A DNA stretch of 64,000 nt from Thermoleophilaceae bacterium (GTDB taxonomy: Bacteria > Actinomycetota > Thermoleophilia > Solirubrobacterales > Thermoleophilaceae): positions 77,234-141,233 of the forward strand of contig JBBDYQ010000012.1 in the NCBI GenBank assembly GCA_040901445.1, given 5' to 3'. The translations under genes were made by a program, and so were the position numbers. Position 1 is the first letter of the stretch, and the number at the start of each line of letters is the position of its first letter. The notes below the pieces were generated by a model. That model was not told the DNA's origin. It worked only from the letters and a program-made list of their open reading frames with translations, and searched no databases. Below are positions 8,908-18,651 of this stretch, piece after piece.

Positions 8908-10122
8908 CTACGCCGCTTCGGCGAAGCGGTCGAACTCGCCGCCGTCGTGGCGGAGCGGCGGCCGCTCCATGGACGGCTTCACCGCCTCGGCCAGCACCTT
9001 GGCCGCCAGCTTGAGCTCGGACTTCGTGTGCGAGGCCATGACAGCCAGGCGGATGCGCGAGCTGCCGGGCGGCACGGTGGGCGGCCGGATGGCCTGGGCG
9101 AACACGCCGCCCTCCAGAGCGGCCTCGGACGCCTTCACGGCGGCGTCGGCGTCGCCCACGACGAGAGGGAGGATCTGCGTCTCCGAGCCGCCGGTGTCCA
9201 TGCCCTCGGCGGCCAGCGCGTCGCGCAGCACGCGGGCGTTGCGCTGGAGCTTGTCCACCCGCGCGGGCTGCTCGGTGAGCAGGTCGAGCGCAGCCATGGC
9301 GCCGGCCACGGCCGGCGGGGGCAGGGCGGTGGAGAAGATGAGCGTGCGGGCCATGTTCACGAGGTACTTGGCCATCGTGCGGTCGCAGCAGGCGTAGGCG
9401 CCGTACGAGCCGAGCGCCTTGCCGAGCGTGCCCGCCACGACGTCCACCTCGGACTCCAGCCCGGCGGCGGCGACGCTGCCGCGCCCGTCCGGCCCGAGCG
9501 CGCCCGTGGCGTGCGCCTCGTCCACCATCACACGGGCGTCGTAGCGCTTGGCCAGCTCGACTATGCCCTCGAGCGGCGCGACGTCGCCGTCCATCGAGAA
9601 CACCCCGTCGGTGACGATGAGGCTGCCGCGGCCGTCCGCCTCCCGCAGGCCCCAGGCCAGGTGCTCGACGTCGCAGTGGTCATACACGAACACCTCGGCG
9701 CCGGCGAGCCGGCAGCCGTCCACGATGCTCGCGTGGTTGAGCTCGTCGGAGAAGACCACGTCGCCGCGGCGCGCCAGTGCCTGCACGATGCCCAAATTGG
9801 CGAGATAGCCCGAGCCGAACAGAACGCAGGCCGGCGTGCCCTCGAAGTCGGCGAGCTTCTCCTCCAGCCGGCGGTGGATGGTCATGTTGCCCGACACCAG
9901 GCGCGACGCCCCGGCCCCCACGCCGTAGCGCATGGCGGCATCGGCCGCGGCCTCGCGCACGCGGGGATGGTCGGCCAGGCCCAGGTAGTTGTTGGAGCAC
10001 AGCAGCAGCACCGGCTTGCCGTTGAGCAGCACGCGCGGGCCCTGCGGCCCGGAGACGATGCGGAGCTTGCGGTAGAGGCCGCGGTCGCGAAGGTCCTGAA
10101 GGACGTCCTCGATCTCGGACAC
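8908..10122 (-). CDS. bioF: 8-amino-7-oxononanoate synthase
   Basis: A 404-residue alpha-oxoamine synthase that condenses pimeloyl thioester and alanine to KAPA. The start is a GTG at 10122 with a strong GGAGG seven bases upstream, 2 nt after the bioB stop. Seen: LLLCSNNYLGLADHPRV, FGSGYLANLGIVQAL, SDELNHASIVDGCRL, MVDEAHATGALGPDGRG, and the PLP lysine in VVAGTLGKALGSYGAY. The reading frame stays open well upstream of 10122, but that part has no homology to the family and lies over bioB. Confidence 0.95.
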   Translation of the reverse strand: MSEIEDVLQDLRDRGLYRKLRIVSGPQGPRVLLNGKPVLLLCSNNYLGLADHPRVREAAADAAMRYGVGAGASRLVSGNMTIHRRLEEKLADFEGTPACVLFGSGYLANLGIVQALARRGDVVFSDELNHASIVDGCRLAGAEVFVYDHCDVEHLAWGLREADGRGSLIVTDGVFSMDGDVAPLEGIVELAKRYDARVMVDEAHATGALGPDGRGSVAAAGLESEVDVVAGTLGKALGSYGAYACCDRTMAKYLVNMARTLIFSTALPPPAVAGAMAALDLLTEQPARVDKLQRNARVLRDALAAEGMDTGGSETQILPLVVGDADAAVKASEAALEGGVFAQAIRPPTVPPGSSRIRLAVMASHTKSELKLAAKVLAEAVKPSMERPPLRHDGGEFDRFAEAA

Positions 10123-10124
10123 CG

Positions 10125-11354
10125 TCAGACCTCCTGCGGCTCGACCTGGACGATCTTCGGGAACGCGTTGGGCGCCCCGTCGGGACGCGGCGGCACCGAC
10201 GCCTTCTTCCTGTGCCGCAACTGCGTGGCGGGATCCCAGAACGGCGCCTCGTCGCGCCGGTCCACCAGCCGGTCGATGGGGGTCTCGGGCGTGGCGCCCT
10301 CGAGCCAGCCGTCGCGGTTGTCGGGACGCGGGTTGGCCCCGTTGTCGGGATGGCGGGCGGTGTTGAGCCCGAGCTCCTCGAACATCGCGCGGTCGTCCTC
10401 GGGCTCGGAGCCGAGCGTGGTGAGGAAGTTGCCCATCATCACGCCGTTGAGGCCGGCCTTGACCGCGAGCGGCTGCAGCTCGCCGAGGTTCTCCACCCGT
10501 CCGCCGCAGAGACGGAACAGGGCGCCGGGGAGGATGAGGCGGAAGAGGGCGATCCACTTGACCGCCTCCCAGGGGTCCATGAAGTCGCGGTCGCCGAACT
10601 TCGTGCCCGGGCGCGGGTTGAGCAGGTTGATGGGGACGCTGGTGGGATCGAGCCGGGCGAGCTCGAACGCCATCTCCACCCGCTGCTCGCGCGACTCACC
10701 AAGGTTGAGGATTCCTCCGACGCAGGTCTCGAGCCCGGCCTGCTTGACCGCGTCGATGGTGCGCAGACGCCCCTCGTAGCGCACTGTGCTGGTGACCTCG
10801 CCGTAGTAGGACTCGGCGGTTTCGACGTTGTGGTGCACGCGCTGGATGCCGGCGTCGGCGAGCGCCTTCGCCCGCCCGGCCGACATGTGGCCGATGGACG
10901 CACAGCGCTTGAGGTTGGTGTGCTCGGCCACCAGCCGGGTGCCCTCCAGGATGCGCTCGAAGTCGCGCTTGGAGAGCCCCTGGCCCTGGGTGACCATGCA
11001 GAAGCGGTGCGCGCCCGCGGCCTCGGCCGCCCGCGCGTGCTCGAGGATCTGCTCCGGCTCCATCATCGCGTGCATGGGCGTGTCCGCCTCCGCGAAGCGC
11101 GACTGGGCACAGAAGCCGCAGTCCTCGGCGCAGCCGCCCGACTTGGCGTTGACGAGCGAGCACATGTCGGTGGAGTCGCCGAACTGGTCCAGCCGCGCCG
11201 CCCAGGCGCGCTCGACGAGCGCCTCGATCTCGGCGTGATCCTCGATCTCGCCGAGCTGCCGTGCCTCCTCAGGGGTGATCAGGGGGGCCAATCTGCCGCG
11301 CACCGTAGGGGAGGCCCCGGACGGCATGGGCGCGCCGGCGCCGTGTGCGACCAT
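10125..11354 (-). CDS. bioB: Biotin synthase
   Basis: A 409-residue radical-SAM enzyme inserting sulfur into dethiobiotin. The cluster-binding cysteines are C75, C79 and C82 (C-AED-C-GF-C). [11 protein letters not shown] precedes them; YNVETA-type and NLGES-type family segments follow ([34 protein letters not shown]). Residues 340-409 extend past the usual BioB end and are proline and arginine rich. The first ATG (11354) leaves only 17 nt to nhaA; an ATG ten codons in is also possible. It leads the bioB-bioF-bioD operon; no bioC, bioH or bioW is in the window. Confidence 0.95.
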   Translation of the reverse strand: MVAHGAGAPMPSGASPTVRGRLAPLITPEEARQLGEIEDHAEIEALVERAWAARLDQFGDSTDMCSLVNAKSGGCAEDCGFCAQSRFAEADTPMHAMMEPEQILEHARAAEAAGAHRFCMVTQGQGLSKRDFERILEGTRLVAEHTNLKRCASIGHMSAGRAKALADAGIQRVHHNVETAESYYGEVTSTVRYEGRLRTIDAVKQAGLETCVGGILNLGESREQRVEMAFELARLDPTSVPINLLNPRPGTKFGDRDFMDPWEAVKWIALFRLILPGALFRLCGGRVENLGELQPLAVKAGLNGVMMGNFLTTLGSEPEDDRAMFEELGLNTARHPDNGANPRPDNRDGWLEGATPETPIDRLVDRRDEAPFWDPATQLRHRKKASVPPRPDGAPNAFPKIVQVEPQEV

Positions 11355-11371
11355 CCGGCGGTCCGAGGCCG

Positions 11372-13228
11372 ATGAGCGCCACCGCCCCCGACCCCACCCG
11401 CCAGGACCAGTCGCACGGGCGGGCGTTCGGGCTGCCCCCGGCGCTGGCGGACTTCCTCAGGACCGAGTCGGGCAGCGCTGTGGTGCTGCTGGGCGCCACC
11501 CTGCTCGCCCTGACCTGGGCCAACTCGCCGCTGTCGGACTCCTACGACTCGCTCTGGTCCACGGAGCTGGCCGTCTCGCTCGGCGAGTCGGACCTCTCGC
11601 TCGACCTGCGCCACTGGGTGAACGACGGGCTGATGGTGTTCTTCTTTTTCGTCATCGGCCTCGAGGTCAGGCGTGAGCTCACCGTGGGCGAGCTCACCGA
11701 GCGCCAGCGCGTGCGCCTCGCCGTGCTCGCCGCGGCGGCGGGTCTGGCAGTGCCCGCGGTCATCTACCTCGCGATCAACGCGGGCGGCCCCGGCGCCGAC
11801 GGATTCGGGATCGCGATGGCCACCGACACGGCCTTCATGCTCGGGGCGCTCGCCCTCGTGGGCCCCGGCTGCCCCACCCAGCTGAGGGTCTTCCTGCTGT
11901 CGGTCGCCGTCTTCGACGACATCGGGGCGATCGCGGTGGTGGCGATCTTCTACACGGAGTCGCTCGAGCTGCTGCCCGCGATGCTGGCGCTCGGCTTCCT
12001 CGGCGCCATCCTGGTTCTGCGCCGCCTGCAGGTGTGGCGCGCGCCGGCGTACTTCGTGGTGGGCCTCGGGCTGTGGGTGGCGACGGTGGAGTCCGGCGTC
12101 CACCCCACCATCGCGGGCATCGTGCTCGGGCTGCTCGCCCCGGCCTACCTGCCCTCGCCCGAGCGCGTGGAACGGGCGGCCTCGCTGGCGCGCGCCTTCC
12201 GCCAGTCGCCCACGCCCGGGCTGGCGCGCTCGACGAAGCTGTCGATAGAGGCCGCCGTGTCGTCGAACGAGCGGCTCCAGGAGCTGCTCCATCCATGGAC
12301 CGGATACGTGGTCGTGCCGCTGTTCGCCGTCGCCAACGCGGGCATTGCCCTGGACGGGGACACGATCACGCGCGCCCTCGCCTCCTCCGTGACGCTCGGC
12401 GTGTTCGCCGGGCTCGTGGCGGGCAAGCTGATCGGCATCGGCGGGGCGTCGTGGGCGGCCATCCGGTCGGGCTGGGGGACGCTGCCGCGCGGCGTGCGCA
12501 CCGGCCAGCTCGCCGGCGCCGGGGCCATCTCCGGCATCGGCTTCACGGTCTCCCTCTTCATCGTGGACCTGGCCTTCTCCGACTCCCCCGAGCTCCGGGA
12601 GGAGGCGAAGATCGGGGTGCTCGCCGCGGCCGTGGTATCCGTGGCCCTGGCCTTTGCGCTCTTCCGGCTCGCCCGGGTGATGGGCCACGGGCAGGCCGGG
12701 CTGCCGAGGGTGCTCGACCGCGCCGTCGACCCCGAGCGCGACCACATCCAGGGCCCGCCCGGCGCGCCGCTCACGCTGGTCGAGTACGGGGACTTCGAGT
12801 GCCCGTACTGCGGGCAGGCCACGGGCGTCGTGGCCGAGCTGCGCGAGCGCTTCGGCGACGAGCTGCGCTACGTCTTCCGCCACCTTCCGCTCACCGACGT
12901 CCATCCTCACGCCGAGATGGCCGCCGAGGCGGCCGAGGCGGCGGCGGCGCAGGGGCGGTTCTGGGACATGCACGACCGGCTCTTCTCCCAGGATGCGCTC
13001 GAGGCCGACGACATCGTGGGCTACGCGGCCGAGCTGGGCCTGGACCTCGACAGCTTCGCCGAGGACGTGCGCGGCGGCGTCCACCGCGAGCGCGTGCGCG
13101 AGGACGCCGCCAGCGCGGAGGCGAGCGGCGCCACGGGCACCCCGACCTTCTTCGTGGGGGACCGCCGCGTGATCGGGCCATGGGACGCCGCGACGCTGGC
13201 GGCGGCGCTCGAGCGCGGCAGGCGCTGA
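11372..13228 (+). CDS. nhaA: NhaA Na+/H+ antiporter fused to a DsbA-like thioredoxin domain
   Basis: A 618-residue fusion. The first roughly 415 residues are an NhaA-type antiporter with about 12 helices: [35 protein letters not shown], and the paired aspartates in [17 protein letters not shown] that carry Na+ and H+ exchange. The C-terminal domain is a DsbA/thioredoxin fold ([19 protein letters not shown]) with CPYC at C477 and C480, and the cis-Pro region [12 protein letters not shown]. This fusion is known in several actinobacteria. The oxidoreductase domain may sense or set the redox state of the transporter. It starts 17 nt from divergent bioB. Confidence 0.92.
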   Translation: MSATAPDPTRQDQSHGRAFGLPPALADFLRTESGSAVVLLGATLLALTWANSPLSDSYDSLWSTELAVSLGESDLSLDLRHWVNDGLMVFFFFVIGLEVRRELTVGELTERQRVRLAVLAAAAGLAVPAVIYLAINAGGPGADGFGIAMATDTAFMLGALALVGPGCPTQLRVFLLSVAVFDDIGAIAVVAIFYTESLELLPAMLALGFLGAILVLRRLQVWRAPAYFVVGLGLWVATVESGVHPTIAGIVLGLLAPAYLPSPERVERAASLARAFRQSPTPGLARSTKLSIEAAVSSNERLQELLHPWTGYVVVPLFAVANAGIALDGDTITRALASSVTLGVFAGLVAGKLIGIGGASWAAIRSGWGTLPRGVRTGQLAGAGAISGIGFTVSLFIVDLAFSDSPELREEAKIGVLAAAVVSVALAFALFRLARVMGHGQAGLPRVLDRAVDPERDHIQGPPGAPLTLVEYGDFECPYCGQATGVVAELRERFGDELRYVFRHLPLTDVHPHAEMAAEAAEAAAAQGRFWDMHDRLFSQDALEADDIVGYAAELGLDLDSFAEDVRGGVHRERVREDAASAEASGATGTPTFFVGDRRVIGPWDAATLAAALERGRR

Positions 13229-13307
13229 TCTGGCGAGGCATGGACAGCCCGGGTGCCGCCGAGGTACGCGCGGCCCCGGACGCAGCCGGAACGCCGGGAT
13301 GTACGCC

Positions 13308-13313
13308 TATGAT
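13308..13313 (+). promoter_or_regulatory. -10 box for the STAND ATPase gene
   Basis: TATGAT, close to the TATAAT consensus, lies 15 nt before GTG 13329 with GGGGGGAAGG between them. This argues that translation starts at GTG 13329 and not at the upstream ATG 13299, which would lie before the transcript start. Confidence 0.4.
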
Positions 13314-13328
13314 CGGGGGGAAGGCAGC

Positions 13329-15479
13329 GTGCATCCCGCGATGGCTCCACAGCAACCCGGCGTCCCTTCGGGGCAGACCGTTTCCGATCGGGTGCAGCGG
13401 GCCCGCCGCCGCCGGTTTGTCGGCAGAGCCGCCGAGGTGGAGTTGTTCCGGAACGCGGTCGAGCGTGCTGAGCTGCCGTTCTCGGTCCTGTTCCTCCACG
13501 GACCGGGGGGCGTAGGCAAGACGATGCTGCTGGAGCGTTTCGCCGAGGTCGCGACCGACACCGGCGCGGAGACGGCGCGCGTGGACCTGAGCACGATCGA
13601 CCCTACTTCCGCCGCCGTTCTCGCCGAGCTGGCCGCTGCGCTGGGATTGCCTGACGGGCGCCCGCCGCTCGAATCCCTGGCGGCCGGTCCCAGGCGCGTG
13701 CTGCTCCTCGATACCTACGAGTCGGCGGCACCGATCGACCCGTGGGTGCGCGAGCAGCTCCTCCCCGGCCTGGCCGATGGCACCCTCGTCGTACTCGCGG
13801 GGCGCGACGCTCCCGCCGCGGACTGGCTCGCCGACCCCGGCTGGCGCGACCTGCGCCGGGTGGTCTCGCTTCGCAACCTGCCGCCCGACGACGCCCGCGA
13901 GTACCTGGGGATAGAGGACGTCCCCGAGGCCCTCCACAGCCGCGCGCTCGAACTCACCCACGGGCATCCGCTGGCACTCTCGTTGATCTCCGAACTGCTC
14001 GCGCAGCGCGGCGCGGACGTAGAGGGGGGACGTCTTCCCGATCTGGGCGATACGCCGGACCTCGTGCGCGCGCTCCTCCAGTCCTTCCTGGAGGGCGTTC
14101 CGAGCGCGCGCCATCGCCAGGCGCTCCAGGTCTGTGCCCACACGCGCTTCACCACCGAGGGCGTGCTGCGGGGGGCGCTCGACGGCGACGACGCCTCCGA
14201 GCTCCTGCGATGGCTGCGGGGGCTCTCCTTCATCGAGGAGGCCGCGCAGGGCGTCCTCCCCCACGACCTCGCGCGCGACGTGCTCGAGGCAGATCTGCGC
14301 TGGCGCGACACCGCCACCTACGAGGCTCTACATCACCGCATCCACGCCCACGTGGTCCGCCGGGCCCGGGAGAGCGAGGGTCACGAGCGCCAGCGAGCGC
14401 TCACCGACTGGCTCTTCCTCCACCGCGGCAATCCGTTCACGGCAGGATTCATCGAGTGGAAGAGCTACGGCGAGGTCTACTCCGACGCCCTGCGACCGGA
14501 GGACCGCGAGCCGCTGCTCCGGATCGCGGCGATGCACGAGGGGCGCGCGTCGAGTGAGCTGGTCGCCCACTGGATCGACCGCCAGCCCGAATGGTTTCGG
14601 GTCTTGCGCGCGAGAGAGAGGGAACCGCTCGGCTTCGGCGCGATACTCGCGCTGCACGAGGCCAGCGAGGCCGACATCGCCGCCGATCCCGGTACGGCGG
14701 CGATGTGGGCCTACGCCCAGAGTCACGGCGCTCCAGGACCGGGTGAGCAGGTGTTCGCGTCGCGCTTCTACGTCGACCGCGAGAGCTACCAGGGGCAGCC
14801 CTCGGCCTCCTACAACGCGATCTCGGTCGCCTGGCTCGATCACGTGATCAGCCGCGCCCGCCCCGCATGGGACTTCATCGGCTTCTGGGCGGACCCCGAC
14901 GGGATCGAGCCGTACATGTCCTTCATCGACTACCAGCGGGTGCCCGAGGCCGACTTCGAGGTCGACGGGCGCCGCTACGGCGTCTTCGGGCACGACTGGC
15001 GGCAGGTCGACCTCGAGGAGTGGATCGAGCTCGGCAGCCGCCGGCAGATCGCGGCCGGCTTCGACCCCACCGCGACGCCGGCGCCGGCGCCGATCGTGGC
15101 GCTCTCGGCGCCCGAGTTCGCCAAGGCCGTGCGCGACGCCCTGCGCGACCTCCACCGCCCCGATGCCCTCGCGGCCAATCCGCTGCTCGAATCGCGGCTC
15201 GTCCGCGACCGCGCCGGCGCTTCCCCCGTGGGGGCGCTCCAGGAGCTGATCGAGGAGGCCGTCACGTCGCTGCGGGGGGATCCCCGCGACGAGAAGCTCT
15301 ACCGCGTGCTCGCCCGCACCTACCTCCGCCCTGCCCGCACCCAGGAGCTCGCCGCCGAGGCGCTCGACGTTCCTTTCAGCACGTACAAGCGCCACCTGAA
15401 GCATGGGGTCGAGCGGAGCAGTGGCTGGCTGTGGCAGCGCGAGCTCTACGGCGAGCGGCACCGAGCCGCCGCGGGCTGA
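13329..15479 (+). CDS. STAND-type ATPase with C-terminal helix-turn-helix-like region
   Basis: About 716 residues from GTG 13329. A Walker A motif (LHGPGGVGKTMLLERFAE, about residues 56-73) and a Walker B-like RRVLLLDTYES place it among AAA/STAND NTPases. The middle part (about 330-590) resembles neither TPR nor WD repeats and carries WAYAQSHGAPGPGEQVFASR, then SVAWLDHVISR and DFIGFWADPDG, which recalls a degenerate acetyltransferase fold. The end (RTQELAAEALDVPFSTYKRH followed by LKHGVERSS) looks like a helix-turn-helix. It is upstream of a flavin monooxygenase on the same strand, 49 nt away. Signal-transducing regulator is the best guess. Confidence 0.65.
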   Translation: MHPAMAPQQPGVPSGQTVSDRVQRARRRRFVGRAAEVELFRNAVERAELPFSVLFLHGPGGVGKTMLLERFAEVATDTGAETARVDLSTIDPTSAAVLAELAAALGLPDGRPPLESLAAGPRRVLLLDTYESAAPIDPWVREQLLPGLADGTLVVLAGRDAPAADWLADPGWRDLRRVVSLRNLPPDDAREYLGIEDVPEALHSRALELTHGHPLALSLISELLAQRGADVEGGRLPDLGDTPDLVRALLQSFLEGVPSARHRQALQVCAHTRFTTEGVLRGALDGDDASELLRWLRGLSFIEEAAQGVLPHDLARDVLEADLRWRDTATYEALHHRIHAHVVRRARESEGHERQRALTDWLFLHRGNPFTAGFIEWKSYGEVYSDALRPEDREPLLRIAAMHEGRASSELVAHWIDRQPEWFRVLRAREREPLGFGAILALHEASEADIAADPGTAAMWAYAQSHGAPGPGEQVFASRFYVDRESYQGQPSASYNAISVAWLDHVISRARPAWDFIGFWADPDGIEPYMSFIDYQRVPEADFEVDGRRYGVFGHDWRQVDLEEWIELGSRRQIAAGFDPTATPAPAPIVALSAPEFAKAVRDALRDLHRPDALAANPLLESRLVRDRAGASPVGALQELIEEAVTSLRGDPRDEKLYRVLARTYLRPARTQELAAEALDVPFSTYKRHLKHGVERSSGWLWQRELYGERHRAAAG

Positions 15480-15528
15480 GCCGAAACTGAGCCTGAATCG
15501 GTCTGGCGGATGAGCCATCTGGCGGGCG

Positions 15529-17133
15529 ATGCTCGCCGCGATGGTCACCACGCAGACCCTCGCAGGCAACGGAACCAAGGCGGCCGCGCGGCCCGAGGAG
15601 CGAGTCCGGGTCGCGATCTGCGGCACCGGCTTCTCGGGGCTCGGAATGGCGATCCGCCTGCGGCGGATGGGAATCGAGGATTTCGTCGTGCTCGAGCCCG
15701 CGGACGATCTCGGGGGCACCTGGCGCGACAACTCCTACCCGGGCTGCGCGTGCGACGTCCCCTCGCACCTTTACTCGTTCTCGTTCGCCCCCAATCCCAA
15801 CTGGAGCCGGACCTACTCCCGACAGCCCGAGATCTGGGACTACCTGCGCGACGTCGCCGAGCGCTTCGGCGTCACCTCCCACATCCGCTACCGCAACGGG
15901 CTGCGCGAGGCGCGCTGGCGCCCCGAGCGCAGGCTCTGGGAGATCGAGAGCGAGGATGGAAGCCGCCTCTGCGCGGAGGCCGTCGTCGATGCCACCGGCG
16001 GGCTCTCGAAGCCCCAGGTTCCGGCGATCCCCGGGCTCGAGCGGTTCGAGGGACGCTGGTTCCACTCCGCCGAGTGGGATCACGGCCACGACCTCACCGG
16101 TAGGCGGGTGGCTGTCGTCGGGACGGGCGCCTCGGCGATCCAGATCGTCCCCGCGATCCAGCCTCAGGTCGGCGCCCTGACGATCTACCAGCGCACCCCG
16201 CCGTGGGTGGTGCCGCGCACCGACCGTGACCTTACCGGGGTCGAGCGAGGGGTCTACCGTCTACTGCCCGTCGCCCAGCTCGCGCTGCGGGCGGCGATCT
16301 ACTGGGGAAGGGAGAGCCTCGCGATCGGATTCCGGCGCGCCGACTCGTGGGCAGCGCGGATCCCGCAGGCGATAGCGCGCTGGCACATGCGCCGGCAGGT
16401 GGGCGATCCGGAACTGCGCACGAAGCTCACTCCCGGCTACCGGCTCGGCTGCAAGCGGCTGCTGCCCTCCAACGAGTACTACCCGGCGCTGGCCGAGCCC
16501 AACGTCGAGCTGGTCGCCGACGCCGTCACCGAGATCCGCCCGCACTCGATCGTCGCCGCCGACGGCAGCGAGCGCGAGGTCGACACGATCGTCTTCGCCA
16601 CTGGCTTCGATGTCGTCGAGCCGCCGGCCGCTGACCGGATCCGCGACGCCGCCGGTCGCTCCCTCTCCGAGGTCTGGGACGGAAGCCCGCAGGCCTACCT
16701 GGGGACGACGATCGCGGGCTTCCCGAACCTGTTCCGCTTTCTCGGCCCCAACTCCGCGCTCGGGCACAACTCGGTGGTGTTCATGATCGAATCGCAGGTC
16801 AACTACGTCGCCGACACCCTGCGGGCGATGGACGAGCTCGGGCTGGCGTCGGTCGAGGTGCGAGCGGACGCCCAGGCGTCCTACAACCGCTGGCTCGAGC
16901 GGCGCCTCGAGCCGAGCGTCTGGAACGCGGGCGGCTGCGCGAGCTGGTACCTCGACCGCACCGGCCGCAACCTGGCGATCTGGCCGGGCTTCACCTGGCC
17001 CTTCCGACGGCGCACGCGCCGCTTCGATCCCGGCGCTTACACGCTGACGCCGCGACGGGAGGTGACCGATCCCCTGGCGCATCTCGAGCAGGCTCGGCTG
17101 GCCGGACGACCCGAACCGCTGACTCACCACTGA
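15529..17133 (+). CDS. Flavin-containing Baeyer-Villiger-type monooxygenase
   Basis: A 534-residue FAD/NADPH monooxygenase. The FAD site is VAICGTGFSGLGMAIRLRRM (glycines 32, 34, 37). The Baeyer-Villiger fingerprint FxGxxxHxxxW/D is present as FEGRWFHSAEWD at residues 173-184. The NADPH site VAVVGTGASAIQIVPAI follows. FATGFD near residue 365 is the usual linker motif. Such enzymes turn ketones into esters or lactones; the substrate cannot be read. It sits between the STAND ATPase and the collagen-like gene, 16 nt before the latter. Confidence 0.9.
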   Translation: MLAAMVTTQTLAGNGTKAAARPEERVRVAICGTGFSGLGMAIRLRRMGIEDFVVLEPADDLGGTWRDNSYPGCACDVPSHLYSFSFAPNPNWSRTYSRQPEIWDYLRDVAERFGVTSHIRYRNGLREARWRPERRLWEIESEDGSRLCAEAVVDATGGLSKPQVPAIPGLERFEGRWFHSAEWDHGHDLTGRRVAVVGTGASAIQIVPAIQPQVGALTIYQRTPPWVVPRTDRDLTGVERGVYRLLPVAQLALRAAIYWGRESLAIGFRRADSWAARIPQAIARWHMRRQVGDPELRTKLTPGYRLGCKRLLPSNEYYPALAEPNVELVADAVTEIRPHSIVAADGSEREVDTIVFATGFDVVEPPAADRIRDAAGRSLSEVWDGSPQAYLGTTIAGFPNLFRFLGPNSALGHNSVVFMIESQVNYVADTLRAMDELGLASVEVRADAQASYNRWLERRLEPSVWNAGGCASWYLDRTGRNLAIWPGFTWPFRRRTRRFDPGAYTLTPRREVTDPLAHLEQARLAGRPEPLTHH

Positions 17134-17149
17134 GAGGAAAGGGATTCAC

Positions 17150-17821
17150 ATGCTGAACGGACTGCGGACCCACTTGACCTACGCGAACGCCACGTCCTCG
17201 CTCGCCCTGTTCCTCGTCTTGAGCAGCGCGGGCGCGTACGCGGCGACCCAGATCGGAAGCCGGGAGATCCGTGACGGGAGCGTGCGCAGCGCCGACATCC
17301 GCAACAACGAGCTGCGGGGAGCGGATGTGCGCAATCGCTCGCTCACCGGCGCCGACGTCCGAGACGGATCGCTGCGCTCGCGGGACTTCGGCGCCGGCCA
17401 GCTCCCGGGCGGACCGCAGGGTCCGGGCGGGCCAGGCGGACCGCAGGGGCCGGCCGCGCCGCGTGGCGACACCGGCCCCCGAGGGCCGGCTGGAACGGAG
17501 GGACCGCCCGGCCCGGCGGGCTCGGCCGTCGCGTTCGCCAAGGTCGATGCATTCGGCGACGTCGACGAGAGCCGCTCGAGCGGCGTGACAGACGCCAACG
17601 TCAGCAACGCGGGCCTCGGCCTCTACTGCTTCGACGACCTGGCCTTCCCCGTGAGGAACGTGGTGATCACATCCACGGACTTCACGGACATGATGGGCAC
17701 GGCACGGCTTGCCAGCGACATCGACTTCGAGTGCCCGGGGACGCCGGACGCGATCGTGATCTGGAGAAGCCAATCGACGGGATCCACCGAGGACAACGGC
17801 TTCTTCGTCCTCTTCAACTGA
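17150..17821 (+). CDS. Secreted collagen-like protein with pentapeptide-like repeats
   Basis: A 223-residue protein with an N-terminal export signal (YANATSSLALFLVLSSAGAY). Repeats follow of the type GSVRSADIRNNELRGADVRN then SLTGADVRDGSL, resembling pentapeptide repeats. A short Gly-Pro-x collagen-like stretch covers residues about 85-125 (GPQGPGGPGGPQGPAAP and on). A C-terminal beta-type domain has two cysteines (LYCFDDLAFPV and IDFECPGTPD). This layout is typical of secreted proteins of Solirubrobacterales. A good AGAGGAAAGG-type ribosome site precedes the ATG. The function is unknown, perhaps cell surface. Confidence 0.75.
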   Translation: MLNGLRTHLTYANATSSLALFLVLSSAGAYAATQIGSREIRDGSVRSADIRNNELRGADVRNRSLTGADVRDGSLRSRDFGAGQLPGGPQGPGGPGGPQGPAAPRGDTGPRGPAGTEGPPGPAGSAVAFAKVDAFGDVDESRSSGVTDANVSNAGLGLYCFDDLAFPVRNVVITSTDFTDMMGTARLASDIDFECPGTPDAIVIWRSQSTGSTEDNGFFVLFN

Positions 17822-17826
17822 GACCC

Positions 17827-17857
17827 GGGCGGAGGCCGGCTCGCCCCGCCTCCGCCC
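17827..17857. terminator. Bidirectional terminator hairpin
   Basis: Perfect 10-bp arms, GGGCGGAGGC and GCCTCCGCCC, with an 11-nt loop. It fills the convergent gap between the collagen-like gene and the enoyl-CoA hydratase stop. There is no long T-run, as is common in GC-rich genomes. Confidence 0.6.
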
Positions 17858-18651
17858 TAGCGGCCCTGCCACCGAGGGGCCCGCTTCTCCCCGAACGCCC
17901 GCACGCCCTCGCGGAAGTCGTCGGAGCGGAAGCAGGACTCGCGCAGCTCCACCAGCTCGCGTTCCACGTCCTCGGGGAGCGCGTTCACGTGGCGGCGCAG
18001 CGTGGCGATGGCGCGCTTGTTGCCGGCGAGCGAGAGCGGGGCGTTGGCGGCGATCTCGCCCGCGAGCGAGAGCGCGGCCGCGGCGAGCTCGTCCTGGTCG
18101 AGCACCTGGTTGACGAGACCCATGGCCAGCCCCCGCTCGGCGTCCACGTTGCGGCCGCTGAAGAACAGCTCGCTGGTGTTGGCGACCCCGCAGACCTCGA
18201 TGAACTTGCGCAGACCGGTATGCGAGTAGATCAGGCCCAGCTTGGCGGGCGGCATGCCGAGCTTGATGCCCGCGGCGGCCAGGCGGATGTCGGCGGTCAG
18301 CGCCAGCTCCAGGCCGCCGCCGATGGCGTGCCCGTTGAGCGCCGTCACCACCGGGTACGCGTATGCCTCGAGCGCCTCAAGCGCGGCGTGGAAGGGATGG
18401 GCCACCAGGGCCTCGGCCTGCTCCTCGAAGTCGCGGCCCTCGAGGTTGCCGAGGTCGTAGCCGGCGGAGAACATCGAGCCGCTGCCGGTGAGCAGCAGGC
18501 AGCGCGCGTCGAGCCCGCGGACGGTCTCGGCGAGCGCGTCGAGCAGCTCGTGGTCGAGCGCGCCGCGCTTCTCCGGGTTGGCTATGACGAGACGAGCCAG
18601 CCCTTCGGCCGGCTCGTCGAGCACCAGCTTGCCGGAGGCGAGCTCCGTCAC
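17857..18651 (-). CDS. Enoyl-CoA hydratase/isomerase family protein
   Basis: A 264-residue crotonase-fold protein starting at a GTG that overlaps the stop of the biotin carrier gene by 4 nt (GTGA). The oxyanion-hole motifs are visible: MFSAGYDLGNLEG and ALNGHAIGGGLELALTADIR. LGLIYSHTGLRKFIEVCG is where one catalytic Glu of classical hydratases would lie; that Glu is not obvious, so isomerase, thioesterase or another crotonase reaction is possible. The C-terminus SDDFREGVRAFGEKRAPRW is typical of the family. Coupling to a biotin carrier is unusual. Confidence 0.85.
   Translation of the reverse strand: MTELASGKLVLDEPAEGLARLVIANPEKRGALDHELLDALAETVRGLDARCLLLTGSGSMFSAGYDLGNLEGRDFEEQAEALVAHPFHAALEALEAYAYPVVTALNGHAIGGGLELALTADIRLAAAGIKLGMPPAKLGLIYSHTGLRKFIEVCGVANTSELFFSGRNVDAERGLAMGLVNQVLDQDELAAAALSLAGEIAANAPLSLAGNKRAIATLRRHVNALPEDVERELVELRESCFRSDDFREGVRAFGEKRAPRWQGR

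Noticed and set aside
13299-13328. ATG 13299 as the start of the STAND ATPase
   Set aside because: A TATGAT box lies inside this extension and a good ribosome site precedes GTG 13329, so the extension is probably not transcribed.
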